A stretch of 43,270 bases of DNA from Hyphomicrobiales bacterium (GCA_900467685.1 UBQX01000026.1:102625-145894), one strand, 5' to 3'; counted from the first letter of the stretch, positions 16,491 to 24,673 are shown. Numbers and translations: made by a program. The notes: generated by a model from the sequence alone, not told the origin.

Positions 16491-17044
16491 CGGTCCATGC
16501 ACTCTCTCAGTTTGATCAGGCTGCGGCGCAGCCACGTTCGCATCGTGTTCAGCGGAACCCCGTACAGGCCGGCCAGTTCCAGATAGCTCATGCCCTCGAC
16601 ATAGGCGCTGCGGACAGCCGCCGCGCGATCCTCTTCGAGTTCCCGCATGCAATCCTCGATCCGGCGGCCTTCCGATGTCAGCACGGCCGTCTCTTCCGGC
16701 CCCGCCTGCGGATCTGCAATCTCGCCGGCCTCGTCCAGTTCGACTGCGGCCTGTCGTCTGCGCCTCAGCATATCCAGGGCGTGGTTGCGCGCAATGGCAA
16801 TCAGCCATGTCATCGGTCGGCCCATGTCGGCGCGATAGGCACCCGCATTGTTCCAGACCTTGATATAAATCTCCTGCAGCGCCTCTTCGGCATCTGCCCT
16901 GTCCTGCAACATACGCAGGCAGACACCGAATAGTTTCCGGCTCGTGCGCTGGTATAGCGCCGCAAACGCCTTACGGTCGGCAAGCGCCACCCGAGCGATC
17001 AGCCGGGCGACCTCTGCCTCATCCCTGTCATCGTTGCCCGCCAA
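16487..17044 (-). CDS. ECF-family RNA polymerase sigma factor (SigK-like)
   Basis: A 185-residue sigma factor with only regions 2 and 4. Region 2 runs from about 25 to 95 (FAALYQRTSRKLFGVCLRML, DAEEALQEIYIKVW, MTWLIAIARNHALDMLRRRR). Region 4 runs from about 125 to 183 (AAAVRSAYVEGMSYLELAGLYGVPLNTMRTWLRRSLIKLRECM), with the helix-turn-helix for the -35. The start is TTG at 17044, supported by GGAAGAGG five nt upstream. It is followed in an ATGA overlap by its RskA-like anti-sigma factor and then by a fasciclin gene. It is divergent from argB. Regulon and signal are not known. Confidence 0.92.
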   Translation of the reverse strand: MAGNDDRDEAEVARLIARVALADRKAFAALYQRTSRKLFGVCLRMLQDRADAEEALQEIYIKVWNNAGAYRADMGRPMTWLIAIARNHALDMLRRRRQAAVELDEAGEIADPQAGPEETAVLTSEGRRIEDCMRELEEDRAAAVRSAYVEGMSYLELAGLYGVPLNTMRTWLRRSLIKLRECMDR

Positions 17045-17147
17045 GAATACCTCTTCCCCACCGCCTGAGAATATTCCGCTCGGGATTATTCACATCGTCG
17101 TGGAAACACACTAAACAATCGCCGACCAATTCCCAAGAGGCCATTTG

Positions 17148-18035
17148 ATGTCCGAAACAGAAAGCGAAATGCAAGCCAGGCTTCTGGCGCAGGCCCTGCC
17201 CTTCATGCAGCGCTACGAGAACAAGACGATCGTCGTGAAATATGGCGGTCACGCCATGGGCAATGCCGAACTCGGCAAGGCATTCGCGGCCGACATCGCG
17301 CTTTTGAAGCAGTCCGGCGTCAACCCCATCGTCGTCCATGGCGGCGGCCCGCAGATCGGCGCGATGCTGACCAAGATGGGCATCGAAAGCCGCTTCGAGG
17401 GCGGCCTTCGCGTCACCGACCAGAAGACGGTCGAGATCGTCGAAATGGTGCTGGCCGGCTCGATCAACAAGGAGATCGTGGCGCTCATCAACCAGACGGG
17501 CGAATGGGCGATCGGCCTGTGCGGCAAGGACGGCAACATGGTCTTCGCCGAAAAGGCCAAGAAGACCATGGTCGACCCGGATTCGAACATCGAGAAGATC
17601 CTCGACCTCGGCTTCGTCGGCGAAGTGGTCGAAGTTGATCGCACGTTGCTTGACCTGCTCGCCAAGTCCGAGATGATCCCAGTCATCGCGCCGGTCGCAC
17701 CGGGCCGCGACGGCCATACCTACAACATCAACGCCGACACGTTTGCCGGCGCCATTGCCGGGGCGCTGCATGCTTCGCGCCTGCTGTTCCTCACCGACGT
17801 TCCGGGCGTTCTCGACAAGGACAAGCAGCTCATCAAGGAGCTTTCGGTCGCAGAAGCCCGCGCCCTCATCAAGGACGGCACGATTTCCGGCGGCATGATC
17901 CCCAAGGTCGAGACCTGCATCGAAGCCATCGAAGCCGGCGTGCAGGGCGTGGTCATCCTCAACGGCAAGACCAGCCATTCCGTGCTGCTCGAACTCTTCA
18001 GCGAACAGGGCGCCGGTACGCTGATCGTGCCGTGA
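17148..18035 (+). CDS. argB: acetylglutamate kinase
   Basis: A 295-residue cytosolic enzyme that phosphorylates N-acetyl-L-glutamate with ATP, the second step of arginine synthesis. The amino-acid-kinase fold shows KYGGHAM (31-37), [36 protein letters not shown] and [12 protein letters not shown]. The N-terminal extension before the kinase core (about 25 residues) is the type seen in arginine-inhibited hexameric enzymes. An in-frame TTG lies one codon upstream, but the ATG at 17148 with AAGAGG 7 nt before it is the better start. A bidirectional terminator follows. Confidence 0.97.
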   Translation: MSETESEMQARLLAQALPFMQRYENKTIVVKYGGHAMGNAELGKAFAADIALLKQSGVNPIVVHGGGPQIGAMLTKMGIESRFEGGLRVTDQKTVEIVEMVLAGSINKEIVALINQTGEWAIGLCGKDGNMVFAEKAKKTMVDPDSNIEKILDLGFVGEVVEVDRTLLDLLAKSEMIPVIAPVAPGRDGHTYNINADTFAGAIAGALHASRLLFLTDVPGVLDKDKQLIKELSVAEARALIKDGTISGGMIPKVETCIEAIEAGVQGVVILNGKTSHSVLLELFSEQGAGTLIVP

Positions 18036-18057
18036 CCTGACGGTTTCTCGCAATACG

Positions 18058-18091
18058 AAAAAGGCCGCGGATCGCTCCGCGGCCTTTTTTT
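18058..18091. terminator. bidirectional terminator between argB and the efflux pump gene
   Basis: AAAAA, then 9-bp perfect arms GGCCGCGGA / TCCGCGGCC around TCGC, then seven T. A-run and T-run on opposite sides serve argB (plus) and the convergent MFS gene (minus, stop at 18114). Confidence 0.93.
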
Positions 18092-18113
18092 GTCTTGGGC
18101 TATGCCCGAGCCT

Positions 18114-19607
18114 TCAGTCGACCATCACAGGTGCCGCGGGTGCGCCACCCGGCATCTGGATGCGCGGCGGGTTTTTCAGAACCAGGACGCCGAGGATGAC
18201 GAGCACGTAGGCGACGAGATTGTAGATGACTGCGGTCATCAGGGACGTGCTGTAGGCGGCAACCGGCTGCGCGCCGGACGCCAGTTGCGCCGTCAACGCG
18301 CGGAAGAAGATTTCGCTGACGATGGCAACGCCGAGCGCGCCGCCTGCCTGCTGGATGGCCTGCAACGATCCCGAGCCCGAACCGGCATCCTTGACAGGCA
18401 CGCCGGCGAGGATCGTCTGGAACAGCGAGGAGATCGAGATGCCGAGACCGATGCCGGCGGCCAGCAGCGGCGCGACGAAGACGCCATAATGCAGGCTTTC
18501 GCCCAGCCCGCCGACGATCATGCGAAGCGCGAAGATGCCGACAAACATCAGGGCGACGCCGCCGGCGATGCGCTGGCGCTGCCAGCGGAAGCCGAGCCGT
18601 CCCGAGATGATGGAGGCGACCAGAACCCCGACGGAGAAGGGCAGCGTCGTCATGCCCGACCAGAGCGGCGACAGGCCGTAGCCCGACTGCAGATAGAGCG
18701 CGAAGATCAGGAAGAAGGGTGGCATGGCCGAGAAGAAGATCAGCGACATGAACGCGCCGATCATGAAATTGCGGTTCTTCATGAGATCGACGGGAAGAAG
18801 CTGCGGCGCGCCTGTGCGGCTCTGCCGGCGCTCCCAGAGCACGAAGGCCACGAAGAGCACGGCGGAGGCGGCAAGCATCGCGAAGCACCAGGCCGCCCAG
18901 TGATAGTTGCGGCCCTCGATCAGCGGGAAGACCAGCAGGAACATGGCAGCCGAGACGATGAGAATGCCGCCGAAATCGTTCTTCATGCCCGGGTTGCCGG
19001 GGATTTTCGGGATGAACCTGGCGCCGAGGATCAGTGCCAGAATGCCGATGGGCACGTTCATGAGAAAGATCGGGCGCCAGGCGAGGCCGCCGAGATCCGC
19101 ACCGATGATGAGCCCGCCGAGAACCGGCCCGATGACCGAGGCGAGGCCTGCCGTCAGCCCGAAGAGAGAGAAGGCCGTGGCGCGCTCATGCGGCGGGAAG
19201 ATCGTCTGGGCGATGGAGAGCACCTGCGGCGTCATGACCGCGCCGCCCATGCCCTGCAGCAGGCGGGCGATGACGAGGAACTCGATATTCGGGGCAAGGC
19301 CGCACATGATCGAGGCGGTCGTGAAGCAGCCGACGCCGATCAGGAACATCTGCTTCTTGCCGACGATGTCGCCATAGCGGCCGAAGGGCAGAAGCCCGAG
19401 CGCGAAAGTGAGGATGAAGCCGGCCACCACCCATTCGATGTCGGAAGAGCTGGCGCCCATGTCATGCTGCAGCGTCGGCAGCGACACGTTCACGATGGTG
19501 ACGTCGAGCAGGTTCATGAAGCTCGCCATCAGGATGATGGCCATGGCGGACCAGCGTTTTTCGTAGGTCGGATAGGGCTGGTGATCGTTTGGGGGCGCGG
19601 AAGTCAT
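18114..19607 (-). CDS. MFS drug efflux pump, DHA2 (EmrB/QacA) family
   Basis: A 497-residue inner-membrane proton antiporter with about 14 predicted spans. The first span (MAIILMASFMNLLDVTIVNVSLP) holds the DHA2 motif with the membrane-embedded Asp. GRYGDIVGKKQMFLIG is motif A, and GPVLGGLIIGADLGGLAWRPIF matches motif C of exporters, next to NVPIG. Substrates are typically lipophilic or cationic drugs. The frame is open to 19655, but the ATG at 19607 begins 10 bp after the TetR stop, with GAGAG overlapping that stop, so tetR and the pump form one operon. Confidence 0.93.
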   Translation of the reverse strand: MTSAPPNDHQPYPTYEKRWSAMAIILMASFMNLLDVTIVNVSLPTLQHDMGASSSDIEWVVAGFILTFALGLLPFGRYGDIVGKKQMFLIGVGCFTTASIMCGLAPNIEFLVIARLLQGMGGAVMTPQVLSIAQTIFPPHERATAFSLFGLTAGLASVIGPVLGGLIIGADLGGLAWRPIFLMNVPIGILALILGARFIPKIPGNPGMKNDFGGILIVSAAMFLLVFPLIEGRNYHWAAWCFAMLAASAVLFVAFVLWERRQSRTGAPQLLPVDLMKNRNFMIGAFMSLIFFSAMPPFFLIFALYLQSGYGLSPLWSGMTTLPFSVGVLVASIISGRLGFRWQRQRIAGGVALMFVGIFALRMIVGGLGESLHYGVFVAPLLAAGIGLGISISSLFQTILAGVPVKDAGSGSGSLQAIQQAGGALGVAIVSEIFFRALTAQLASGAQPVAAYSTSLMTAVIYNLVAYVLVILGVLVLKNPPRIQMPGGAPAAPVMVD

Positions 19608-19617
19608 GACGGGTCTC

Positions 19618-20217
19618 TCAGGTCGGTGCAGCAGCAAATGAACGGATAATTTCATCGGCCACGTGATCGAAGACCTGCAGCAGATGTCTTGGCTTGTACT
19701 GGAAGGAAACGAGCGCGCCGATAACGATATGCGCGCTGGCCTCCGGATCGAGGTTTGAGCGGAACTGGCCCGCCGCGCGACCTTCCTCCAGAATGGTCAC
19801 GAAACGGCGATGCCAATTGATACGCATGGCGCGCACCTTCGGTTCCAGGAGAGGATCGAGACGGGCGCGCTTTGCGATTTCCTCGATCAGCGGAAGCAGA
19901 TCCGGCTTGTGGATCAGCAGGCCCTTGTATTCCTCGATTTCGAGCTTGAGGCGGCCCAGCGGATCGAGTGCAATCTGGTTCACGCGCTGGCCCTGTTCGA
20001 TGAACTCCTCCTGAAGAGTGTCCACGACGAGGCCCAGAAGGGCCTCCTTGCTCGGCACGTGGTAGTGGAGCGTCGCGATATTGATGCCGACGCGCGCCGC
20101 AACGTCGCGGGTGCGCAGGCCGTCTATGCCCTTCTCCACGATGAGCGCGCGCACCGCCGCCGCAATCTCGCGGCGTCGCGTGTCAGTGCTCACGTATTTC
20201 GGGCTCGGCTCCATCAT
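19618..20217 (-). CDS. TetR-family transcriptional repressor of the adjacent efflux pump
   Basis: A 199-residue repressor. The helix-turn-helix (about 12-58: RREIAAAVRALIVEKGIDGLRTRDVAARVGINIATLHYHVPSKEALL) is canonical, and the remaining helical part is the ligand-binding and dimer domain. It is the first gene of an operon with the DHA2 pump and sits beside a 20-bp dyad (20219-20238) that overlaps its own start region, as expected for an autoregulated local repressor. Two adjacent ATGs (20217 and 20214) and a TTG at 20220 are possible starts; there is no ribosome binding site upstream of any of them. Confidence 0.92.
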   Translation of the reverse strand: MMEPSPKYVSTDTRRREIAAAVRALIVEKGIDGLRTRDVAARVGINIATLHYHVPSKEALLGLVVDTLQEEFIEQGQRVNQIALDPLGRLKLEIEEYKGLLIHKPDLLPLIEEIAKRARLDPLLEPKVRAMRINWHRRFVTILEEGRAAGQFRSNLDPEASAHIVIGALVSFQYKPRHLLQVFDHVADEIIRSFAAAPT

Positions 20218-20218
20218 C

Positions 20219-20238
20219 AATCAATCAGTTGATTGATT
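20219..20238. promoter_or_regulatory. TetR-type operator dyad
   Basis: Perfect 9-bp arms AATCAATCA / TGATTGATT with a 2-bp spacer (GT). It abuts the tetR start codon, where a bound TetR dimer would block initiation. An upstream TTTGACT on the minus strand (20249-20255) could be the -35. Confidence 0.7.
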
Positions 20239-20287
20239 CAGAATTTAAAGTCAAACGAAGTTTTTGCGACCGATAACGCTTTTCCGC

Positions 20288-20319
20288 TTGATCTGGAGTG
20301 CACTCCAGAAATTATCAAA
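20288..20319 (+). promoter_or_regulatory. MerR-type promoter and operator
   Basis: CTGGAGTGCACTCCAG (20293-20308) is a perfect 16-bp palindrome placed between TTGATC (20288-20293) and TATCAA (20314-20319). The spacing is 20 bp, longer than the usual 17. An operator within an overlong spacer is the hallmark of promoters activated by MerR-family twisting. It drives the merR-CMD operon. Confidence 0.7.
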
Positions 20320-20353
20320 GCCGGGTCTCAACATCTGAAGGCGCGAAACAGTC

Positions 20354-20767
20354 ATGAAAATCGGCGAACTGTCGGAACGCACCGAGCTCAGCATCGATAC
20401 GATCCGCTATTACGAGAAGATCGGCCTGATCACGCCGCCCTGGCGCAATGCCGGCGGCACGCGGGTCTACGATCCCGAAATACTGGTCTGGATCGACTTC
20501 CTGAAGGCGTTGAAGGCGACGGGGATGCCGCTGTCCGACATGCAGGCCTATGCCGGCATGCGCTCCCGCGGCAACGCCACAGCCGCGCCGCGACGTCTCA
20601 TGCTGGAAAAGCAGCGCGAGATCGTCAAGGCGCGGATCGCGGAGCTGACGGCCTGCCTGACGCTCCTCGACTACAAGATCGCCAACTATCACGACATCGA
20701 ACGCGCGCATGCGGTGGCCGACGAGGCCACGGCCCTGCGCACCGGCCGAAGGAGCCAGACACGATGA
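20354..20767 (+). CDS. MerR-family transcriptional regulator
   Basis: A 137-residue regulator. The N-terminal winged helix is complete (MKIGELSERTELSIDTIRYYEKIGLI, then GGTRVYDPEILVWIDFLKALKATGMPLSDM, 1-68). The rest is the antiparallel coiled-coil dimerisation helix (about 80-118). There is no C-terminal metal-binding Cys cluster, so it groups with the aldehyde/electrophile or oxidative branch rather than metal sensors; that assignment is inferred. Its stop overlaps the next start as ATGA. The palindrome at 20293-20308 lies in its own promoter. Confidence 0.9.
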   Translation: MKIGELSERTELSIDTIRYYEKIGLITPPWRNAGGTRVYDPEILVWIDFLKALKATGMPLSDMQAYAGMRSRGNATAAPRRLMLEKQREIVKARIAELTACLTLLDYKIANYHDIERAHAVADEATALRTGRRSQTR

Positions 20768-21159
20768 CCGAGACCCAAACGACAAACACCGCTCTCGAAC
20801 GCGGCGAGGCGCTGAGCCGCCGCCTCAATCCGGAGCTGCGCGCCGTGCTCGAAGCCCGCTATGACGGCCTCGTTCCGGGCTTTACCGACACGCTGATCGA
20901 ATTCGCCTATGGCCGGCTCTACGCCCGCGACGGCCTTGATCTCAAGACACGCCAGATCGCCACCGTCGCAGCGCTGACCGCACTGGGCGGCCAGACCGGA
21001 CCGCAATTGAAGATCAATATCGACCACGCGCTGGCCGCCGGAGCCTCGGAGATCGAAATCACCGAAGTCATCTTCCAGATGGCCGTCTATGGCGGCATGC
21101 CGGCGGCAATCAACGGGCTGAATGCAGCGATGGAGGTGTTTGCGGCGCGGGCGGCGTGA
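20764..21159 (+). CDS. carboxymuconolactone decarboxylase-family protein
   Basis: A 131-residue all-helical protein of the CMD/AhpD fold (LDLKTRQIATVAALTALGGQTGPQLKINIDHALAAGASEIEITEVIFQMAVYGGMPAAINGL). It lacks the CxxC pair of AhpD peroxidases, so it resembles the PcaC-like branch; the His in NIDHAL is at the place of the family's conserved His. No other beta-ketoadipate gene is nearby, so true PcaC activity is doubtful. It is translationally coupled to the MerR gene (ATGA) and preceded by AAGGAG. It is probably the MerR regulator's own target. Confidence 0.87.
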   Translation: MTETQTTNTALERGEALSRRLNPELRAVLEARYDGLVPGFTDTLIEFAYGRLYARDGLDLKTRQIATVAALTALGGQTGPQLKINIDHALAAGASEIEITEVIFQMAVYGGMPAAINGLNAAMEVFAARAA

Positions 21160-21247
21160 CCCCGAACATAGTCACGTGCGAGCGTGGTGAGGGCGGCGAA
21201 GAAGAATCCGATTTTCTTCCCGCCCCGGCTCTGTCATAAGGGCCGCC

Positions 21248-21961
21248 ATGACCGCGACGCTTCCCAGACCTTCCGTGCCGAACCCCGCCGATTTCGCCCA
21301 TGTACGCGAATGGGTGTTCGATCTCGACAACACGCTTTATCCGCACCGGATCAATCTCTTCGCGCAGATCGACCGCAACATGACAGCGTTTGTCGCCAAT
21401 CTTCTGGGCATGGACCCGGCGGAGGCGAAGACACTGCAGAAGCGCTATTATCACGATCATGGCACGACGCTGAAAGGCCTGATGCTGCATCACAATGCGG
21501 ATCCGAGCGCGTTCCTGGAAGCAGCCCATGCGATCGACTATTCCGGCATTCCGGCCGATCCGGAGCTAGGCGACATGCTAAAGGCGCTGCCGGGGCGCAG
21601 GTTCATCCTGACGAACGGGACTGTGGCGCATGCGGAGGATACGGCCCGCGCGCTCGGCATTCTCGATCATTTCGACGACATTTTCGACATTGTCGCCGCC
21701 GATTACGTGCCGAAGCCTGCGGGCGAGACCTATGACAAGTTCATGGCCATGCACCGCATCGACACGACCCGCGCCGCCATGTTCGAGGACCTGCCGCGCA
21801 ATCTCCTTGTCCCGCATGCGCTGGGCATGAAGACCGTCCTGCTCGTGCCGGAAGTCTTCGAGACGGGCTTCGTCGAGGCCTGGGAAAAGGCCGGCGAGGA
21901 CGACGCCCATATCGGCTACATGACGCACGACCTCAAGGGCTTCCTCAAGGCCTTGCTCTGA
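21248..21961 (+). CDS. HAD-superfamily pyrimidine 5'-nucleotidase
   Basis: A 237-residue cytosolic phosphatase. HAD motif I is FDLDNTLYP (24-32, nucleophile Asp25, acid/base Asp27), motif II is ILTNGT, the motif III lysine lies in VPKPAGETYDKF and motif IV is in AAMFEDLPRNL. The sequence fits the SDT1/pyrimidine 5'-nucleotidase subgroup that removes phosphate from UMP/CMP. In rhizobia this gene commonly lies between argB and dapD, as here. It converges with the LOG-family gene, leaving 9 bp between stops and no clear terminator. Confidence 0.87.
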   Translation: MTATLPRPSVPNPADFAHVREWVFDLDNTLYPHRINLFAQIDRNMTAFVANLLGMDPAEAKTLQKRYYHDHGTTLKGLMLHHNADPSAFLEAAHAIDYSGIPADPELGDMLKALPGRRFILTNGTVAHAEDTARALGILDHFDDIFDIVAADYVPKPAGETYDKFMAMHRIDTTRAAMFEDLPRNLLVPHALGMKTVLLVPEVFETGFVEAWEKAGEDDAHIGYMTHDLKGFLKALL

Positions 21962-21970
21962 GCCTGCAGA

Positions 21971-22846
21971 TCAGGCTCCGCCATTGCCCGACTGGCGGTA
22001 ATGCCGCTCCACGATCGCCCAGGCCTCGTCCGCCGTTTCGACGAAGTTGAGCAGCTTGATGTCGTCCGGCGCGATGGTGCCGAAGTCGGCGAGCGCATCG
22101 AAATTGACCATGGTGCGCCAGAATTTTTCGCCGAAGAGGATCAGCGGGATCCGTTCCATGCGGCCCGTCTGGATCAGCGTCAGCGTTTCGAACAGCTCGT
22201 CCATCGTGCCGAAGCCGCCGGGGAAGACGGCGACGGCCTTGGCCCGCATCATGAAATGCATCTTGCGGATGGCGAAATAGTGGAAGTTGAGGCTGAGCTC
22301 CGGCGTGACATAGGGGTTTGGCGCCTGTTCGTGCGGGAGCACGATGTTGAGGCCGATGCTGGGCGCGTTGACATCATGTGCGCCGCGATTACCCGCCTCC
22401 ATGACGCCCGGCCCGCCGCCGGTGACGACGACGAATTCGCGGTGTTCATACTCTGCCGAATATTCGGAGCAGAGGCGGGCGAACTTGCGCGCCTCGTCAT
22501 AATAGACCGAGGCTGCTTCCAGGTTCTGGCGCTGGGTCTCGTTCTTCGCTGCCCAGGCCGGGCGGCCGGGCTCGGGAATGCGGGCGCCGCCGAAGAGCAC
22601 GACGGTGGAGCGAATGCCGGCTTCATCGAGGATCATGCCGGCTTTCAGAAGCTCAAGCTGCAGGCGCACCGGGCGGAGTTCGCGACGGCAGAGGAAGTCG
22701 TCGTCGGCGTATGCCAGCCGGTAGGAGGGCGAGGCGGATTGGGCGGTGACCGGCACGGCTTTCGTGTGAGCGCGGTCTTCCCGGTTGTCGCGCAGCGGCT
22801 CCCATTCCTGCTGTTTCGTCTTGCCGTTCCTGCTGCCATTCGCCAT
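21971..22846 (-). CDS. LOG-family protein (TIGR00730; probable nucleoside-monophosphate phosphoribohydrolase)
   Basis: A 291-residue Rossmann-type protein. The nucleotide site carries VTGGGPGVMEAGNRGA, and the catalytic PGGxGTxxE motif appears as PGGFGTMDELFETLT. LOG proteins release free bases such as cytokinins from nucleoside 5'-monophosphates. This one belongs to the longer group with a polar N-terminal extension of about 60 residues before the fold. The frame stays open upstream to 23365, but that stretch lies over dapD and its promoter on the other strand; the ATG at 22846, with GAGAG upstream, is the sensible start. Specificity is not readable. Confidence 0.88.
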   Translation of the reverse strand: MANGSRNGKTKQQEWEPLRDNREDRAHTKAVPVTAQSASPSYRLAYADDDFLCRRELRPVRLQLELLKAGMILDEAGIRSTVVLFGGARIPEPGRPAWAAKNETQRQNLEAASVYYDEARKFARLCSEYSAEYEHREFVVVTGGGPGVMEAGNRGAHDVNAPSIGLNIVLPHEQAPNPYVTPELSLNFHYFAIRKMHFMMRAKAVAVFPGGFGTMDELFETLTLIQTGRMERIPLILFGEKFWRTMVNFDALADFGTIAPDDIKLLNFVETADEAWAIVERHYRQSGNGGA

Positions 22847-22958
22847 TGCTGCGCTCTCTTCAAGATTGACGGGCAAGCCCCCGTCGCATAGGACTGACGC
22901 CCGGTATCCCGGACCTCGATCCGGTCGATGATAGACAGCGAAGTTTAAGGAATTTCCC

Positions 22959-23813
22959 ATGCACGCAGCCGATCTTGCCGGGCTCGAAAAGACGATCGAA
23001 GCCGCCTTTGACAACCGCGACAGCGTCAACACCTCGACACGCGGCGAAGTGCGTGATGCGGTCAACGAAGCGCTGAACCTGCTCGACGGCGGCAAGGCTC
23101 GCGTCGCCACCCGCGGCGAAGACGGCGCATGGACCGTGCACCAGTGGCTGAAGAAGGCCGTGCTCCTCTCCTTCCGCCTCAACCCGATGGAAATCGTCAA
23201 GGGTGGTCCGGGTGAATCGAGCTGGTGGGACAAGGTGCCCTCGAAGTTCGACGGCTGGTCGGCGCTCGAATTCGAGAAGTCCGGCTTCCGCGCCGTGCCC
23301 AACTGCGTCGTGCGCCGCTCGGCCTTCATCGCGCCCGGCGTGGTGCTGATGCCCTCCTTCGTCAATCTCGGCGCCTATGTCGGCGAGAACAGCATGGTCG
23401 ATGCCTGGGCAACAGTCGGCTCCTGCGCGCAGATCGGCAAGAATGTGCACCTCTCCGGCGGTGTCGGCATCGGCGGCGTTCTGGAGCCGATGCAGGCGGG
23501 CCCGACGATCATCGAGGACAATTGCTTCATCGGCGCCCGTTCGGAAGTCGTCGAAGGCTGCATCATCCGCGAGGGTTCGGTGCTTGGCATGGGCGTCTAT
23601 ATCGGCAAGTCGACGAAGATCGTGAACCGTGCCACGGGCGAGATCAGCTATGGCGAGGTTCCCCCCTATTCGGTCGTCGTGGCCGGCACCCTGCCCGGCA
23701 AGCCCTTCCCGAACGGCGAACCCGGTCCGAGCCTCTATTGCGCCGTCATCGTCAAGACGGTGGACGAGCGCACGCGTTCGAAGACGGGTATCAACGAACT
23801 GCTGCGGGACTAA
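22959..23813 (+). CDS. dapD: 2,3,4,5-tetrahydropyridine-2,6-dicarboxylate N-succinyltransferase
   Basis: A 284-residue trimeric enzyme of the succinylase branch of lysine and diaminopimelate synthesis; it transfers succinyl from CoA to tetrahydrodipicolinate. An N-terminal helical domain (1-100) is followed by a left-handed beta helix built of hexapeptide repeats ([51 protein letters not shown]). The loop [15 protein letters not shown] and the C-terminal [13 protein letters not shown] are typical of DapD. AAGGA precedes the ATG. The next enzyme but one of the pathway, dapE, is encoded about 8 kb downstream on the other strand. Confidence 0.97.
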   Translation: MHAADLAGLEKTIEAAFDNRDSVNTSTRGEVRDAVNEALNLLDGGKARVATRGEDGAWTVHQWLKKAVLLSFRLNPMEIVKGGPGESSWWDKVPSKFDGWSALEFEKSGFRAVPNCVVRRSAFIAPGVVLMPSFVNLGAYVGENSMVDAWATVGSCAQIGKNVHLSGGVGIGGVLEPMQAGPTIIEDNCFIGARSEVVEGCIIREGSVLGMGVYIGKSTKIVNRATGEISYGEVPPYSVVVAGTLPGKPFPNGEPGPSLYCAVIVKTVDERTRSKTGINELLRD

Positions 23814-24673
23814 GTCCGGCTCTCTATTGCGATCCGGCCTGGTGAGGCGGGCGCCTCCTTCACTCTCCCCCCTTGAGGGGGAGATGCCCGGCAGGGCAGA
23901 GGGGATATGGTCCGGCATAGTCAGCCCTCATTGAGCGTTCTTCCTTGTGGCACCCCCCCTCTGTCAGCTTCGCTGACATCTCCCCCTCAAGGGGGAGAGT
24001 GGCGTACCGCCACGCCAAAACTCTCGGGAAAAACCTCTCCCGAGTTTGCCTCCGGTCTTATCGCTTCCGCCCCTGTCTCTGGACGTCAGCTTCCGGAGAG
24101 CCACGCTGACGCGCCGCCCTGATTGAGTATTAAAATAACGGCGGAGCGCCAGCGCGACCCGTCGAGATTACCGAGGGGAGCCTCATCCGACTCCATTCCT
24201 CAAGCGCGGGCCGCCTCGCTAAACCGCCTGCGGAGGCAGACGGGTTCTCTGGCGTAGCCAGGCCGCCGAGCTATTCGCAGCCCATCGGGGGAGTCGTTTC
24301 GAGGGATGTGTCGCATCCATCGCCGCCCGCGCCCCCTGATGACATCCTCCGCACGTTACGAAAAACATCACCAGGCTCTCCTCCCGCCTGAACCCGTCGT
24401 CGCGGGCCCATCCGGTGGCGGAAGGGGTATAGGATAAGGGAGGTTGGCGAGGGCGGGGAAAACGGAAAATGCTGGGTTAGCCTCTCCCCTTGTGGGAGAG
24501 GAAGGAAAATCAGCACCTTAGCCGAAGGCTAAGTGCTAGATTTTCCAGGTGAGGGGGCTGTTTTGTCCCCGCCAACGGACCCCCTCACTTGCAAAATCTA
24601 CGACTTAGCCTGCGGCTAAGACCGTGATTTTGCTTTCTCCCCCACCAGGGGGAGATTGGAGTGCGCGGCACTC
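23814..24673. repeat. 860-bp intergenic mosaic of palindromic repeats
   Basis: No convincing gene. Two inverted copies of a 25-26 bp palindrome built on TCTCCCCCTTGAGGGGGAGA occur at 23861-23886 and 23977-24001, with divergent hairpins beside them (GCCCGGCAGGGC; GTCAGCTTCGCTGAC). An imperfect hairpin lies at about 24019-24049 (ACTCTCGGGA / TCCCGAGTTT). The 24050-24480 stretch is GC-rich and without clear structure; its open frames are low-complexity (Pro/Arg/Gly). A complete nested-palindrome element fills 24481-24660. Confidence 0.7.
24481..24660. repeat. nested-palindrome intergenic element, copy 1
   Basis: From the outside in: a 21-bp near-palindrome at 24481-24501 (CCTCTCCCC...GGGAGAGG); a 43-nt hairpin at 24504-24546 (GGAAAATC, GCAC, TTAGCC, loop GAA and complements); a 9-bp inverted repeat GTGAGGGGG / CCCCCTCAC at 24549-24557 and 24580-24588; a second hairpin at 24591-24634 (GCAAAATC ... 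CTTAGCC-TGC-GGCTAAG ... GATTTTGC); and a diverged right end. The left 75 bp is nearly identical to 39117-39192. It ends 13 bp from the rbsK stop. Confidence 0.8.

Noticed and set aside
16491-16808. Upstream extension of the anti-sigma frame
   Set aside because: It lies wholly inside the sigma gene in another frame; the ATGA overlap at 16487-16490 gives the natural start.
20233-20763. Upstream extension of the CMD frame through the MerR gene
   Set aside because: The MerR gene occupies this stretch in another frame with full family motifs; ATGA coupling sets the CMD start at 20764.
22847-23365. Upstream extension of the LOG-family frame
   Set aside because: It lies antisense to dapD and its promoter; the extra sequence resembles a reverse-frame translation of dapD.
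24271-24516. 81-codon minus-strand frame in the dapD-rbsK gap
   Set aside because: Low-complexity Pro/Arg/Gly translation, begins inside the palindromic repeat, no ribosome binding site.
23814-24673. CRISPR array among the repeats
   Set aside because: The repeats are palindromes of unequal kind and spacing, not regularly spaced direct repeats, and no cas gene is present.
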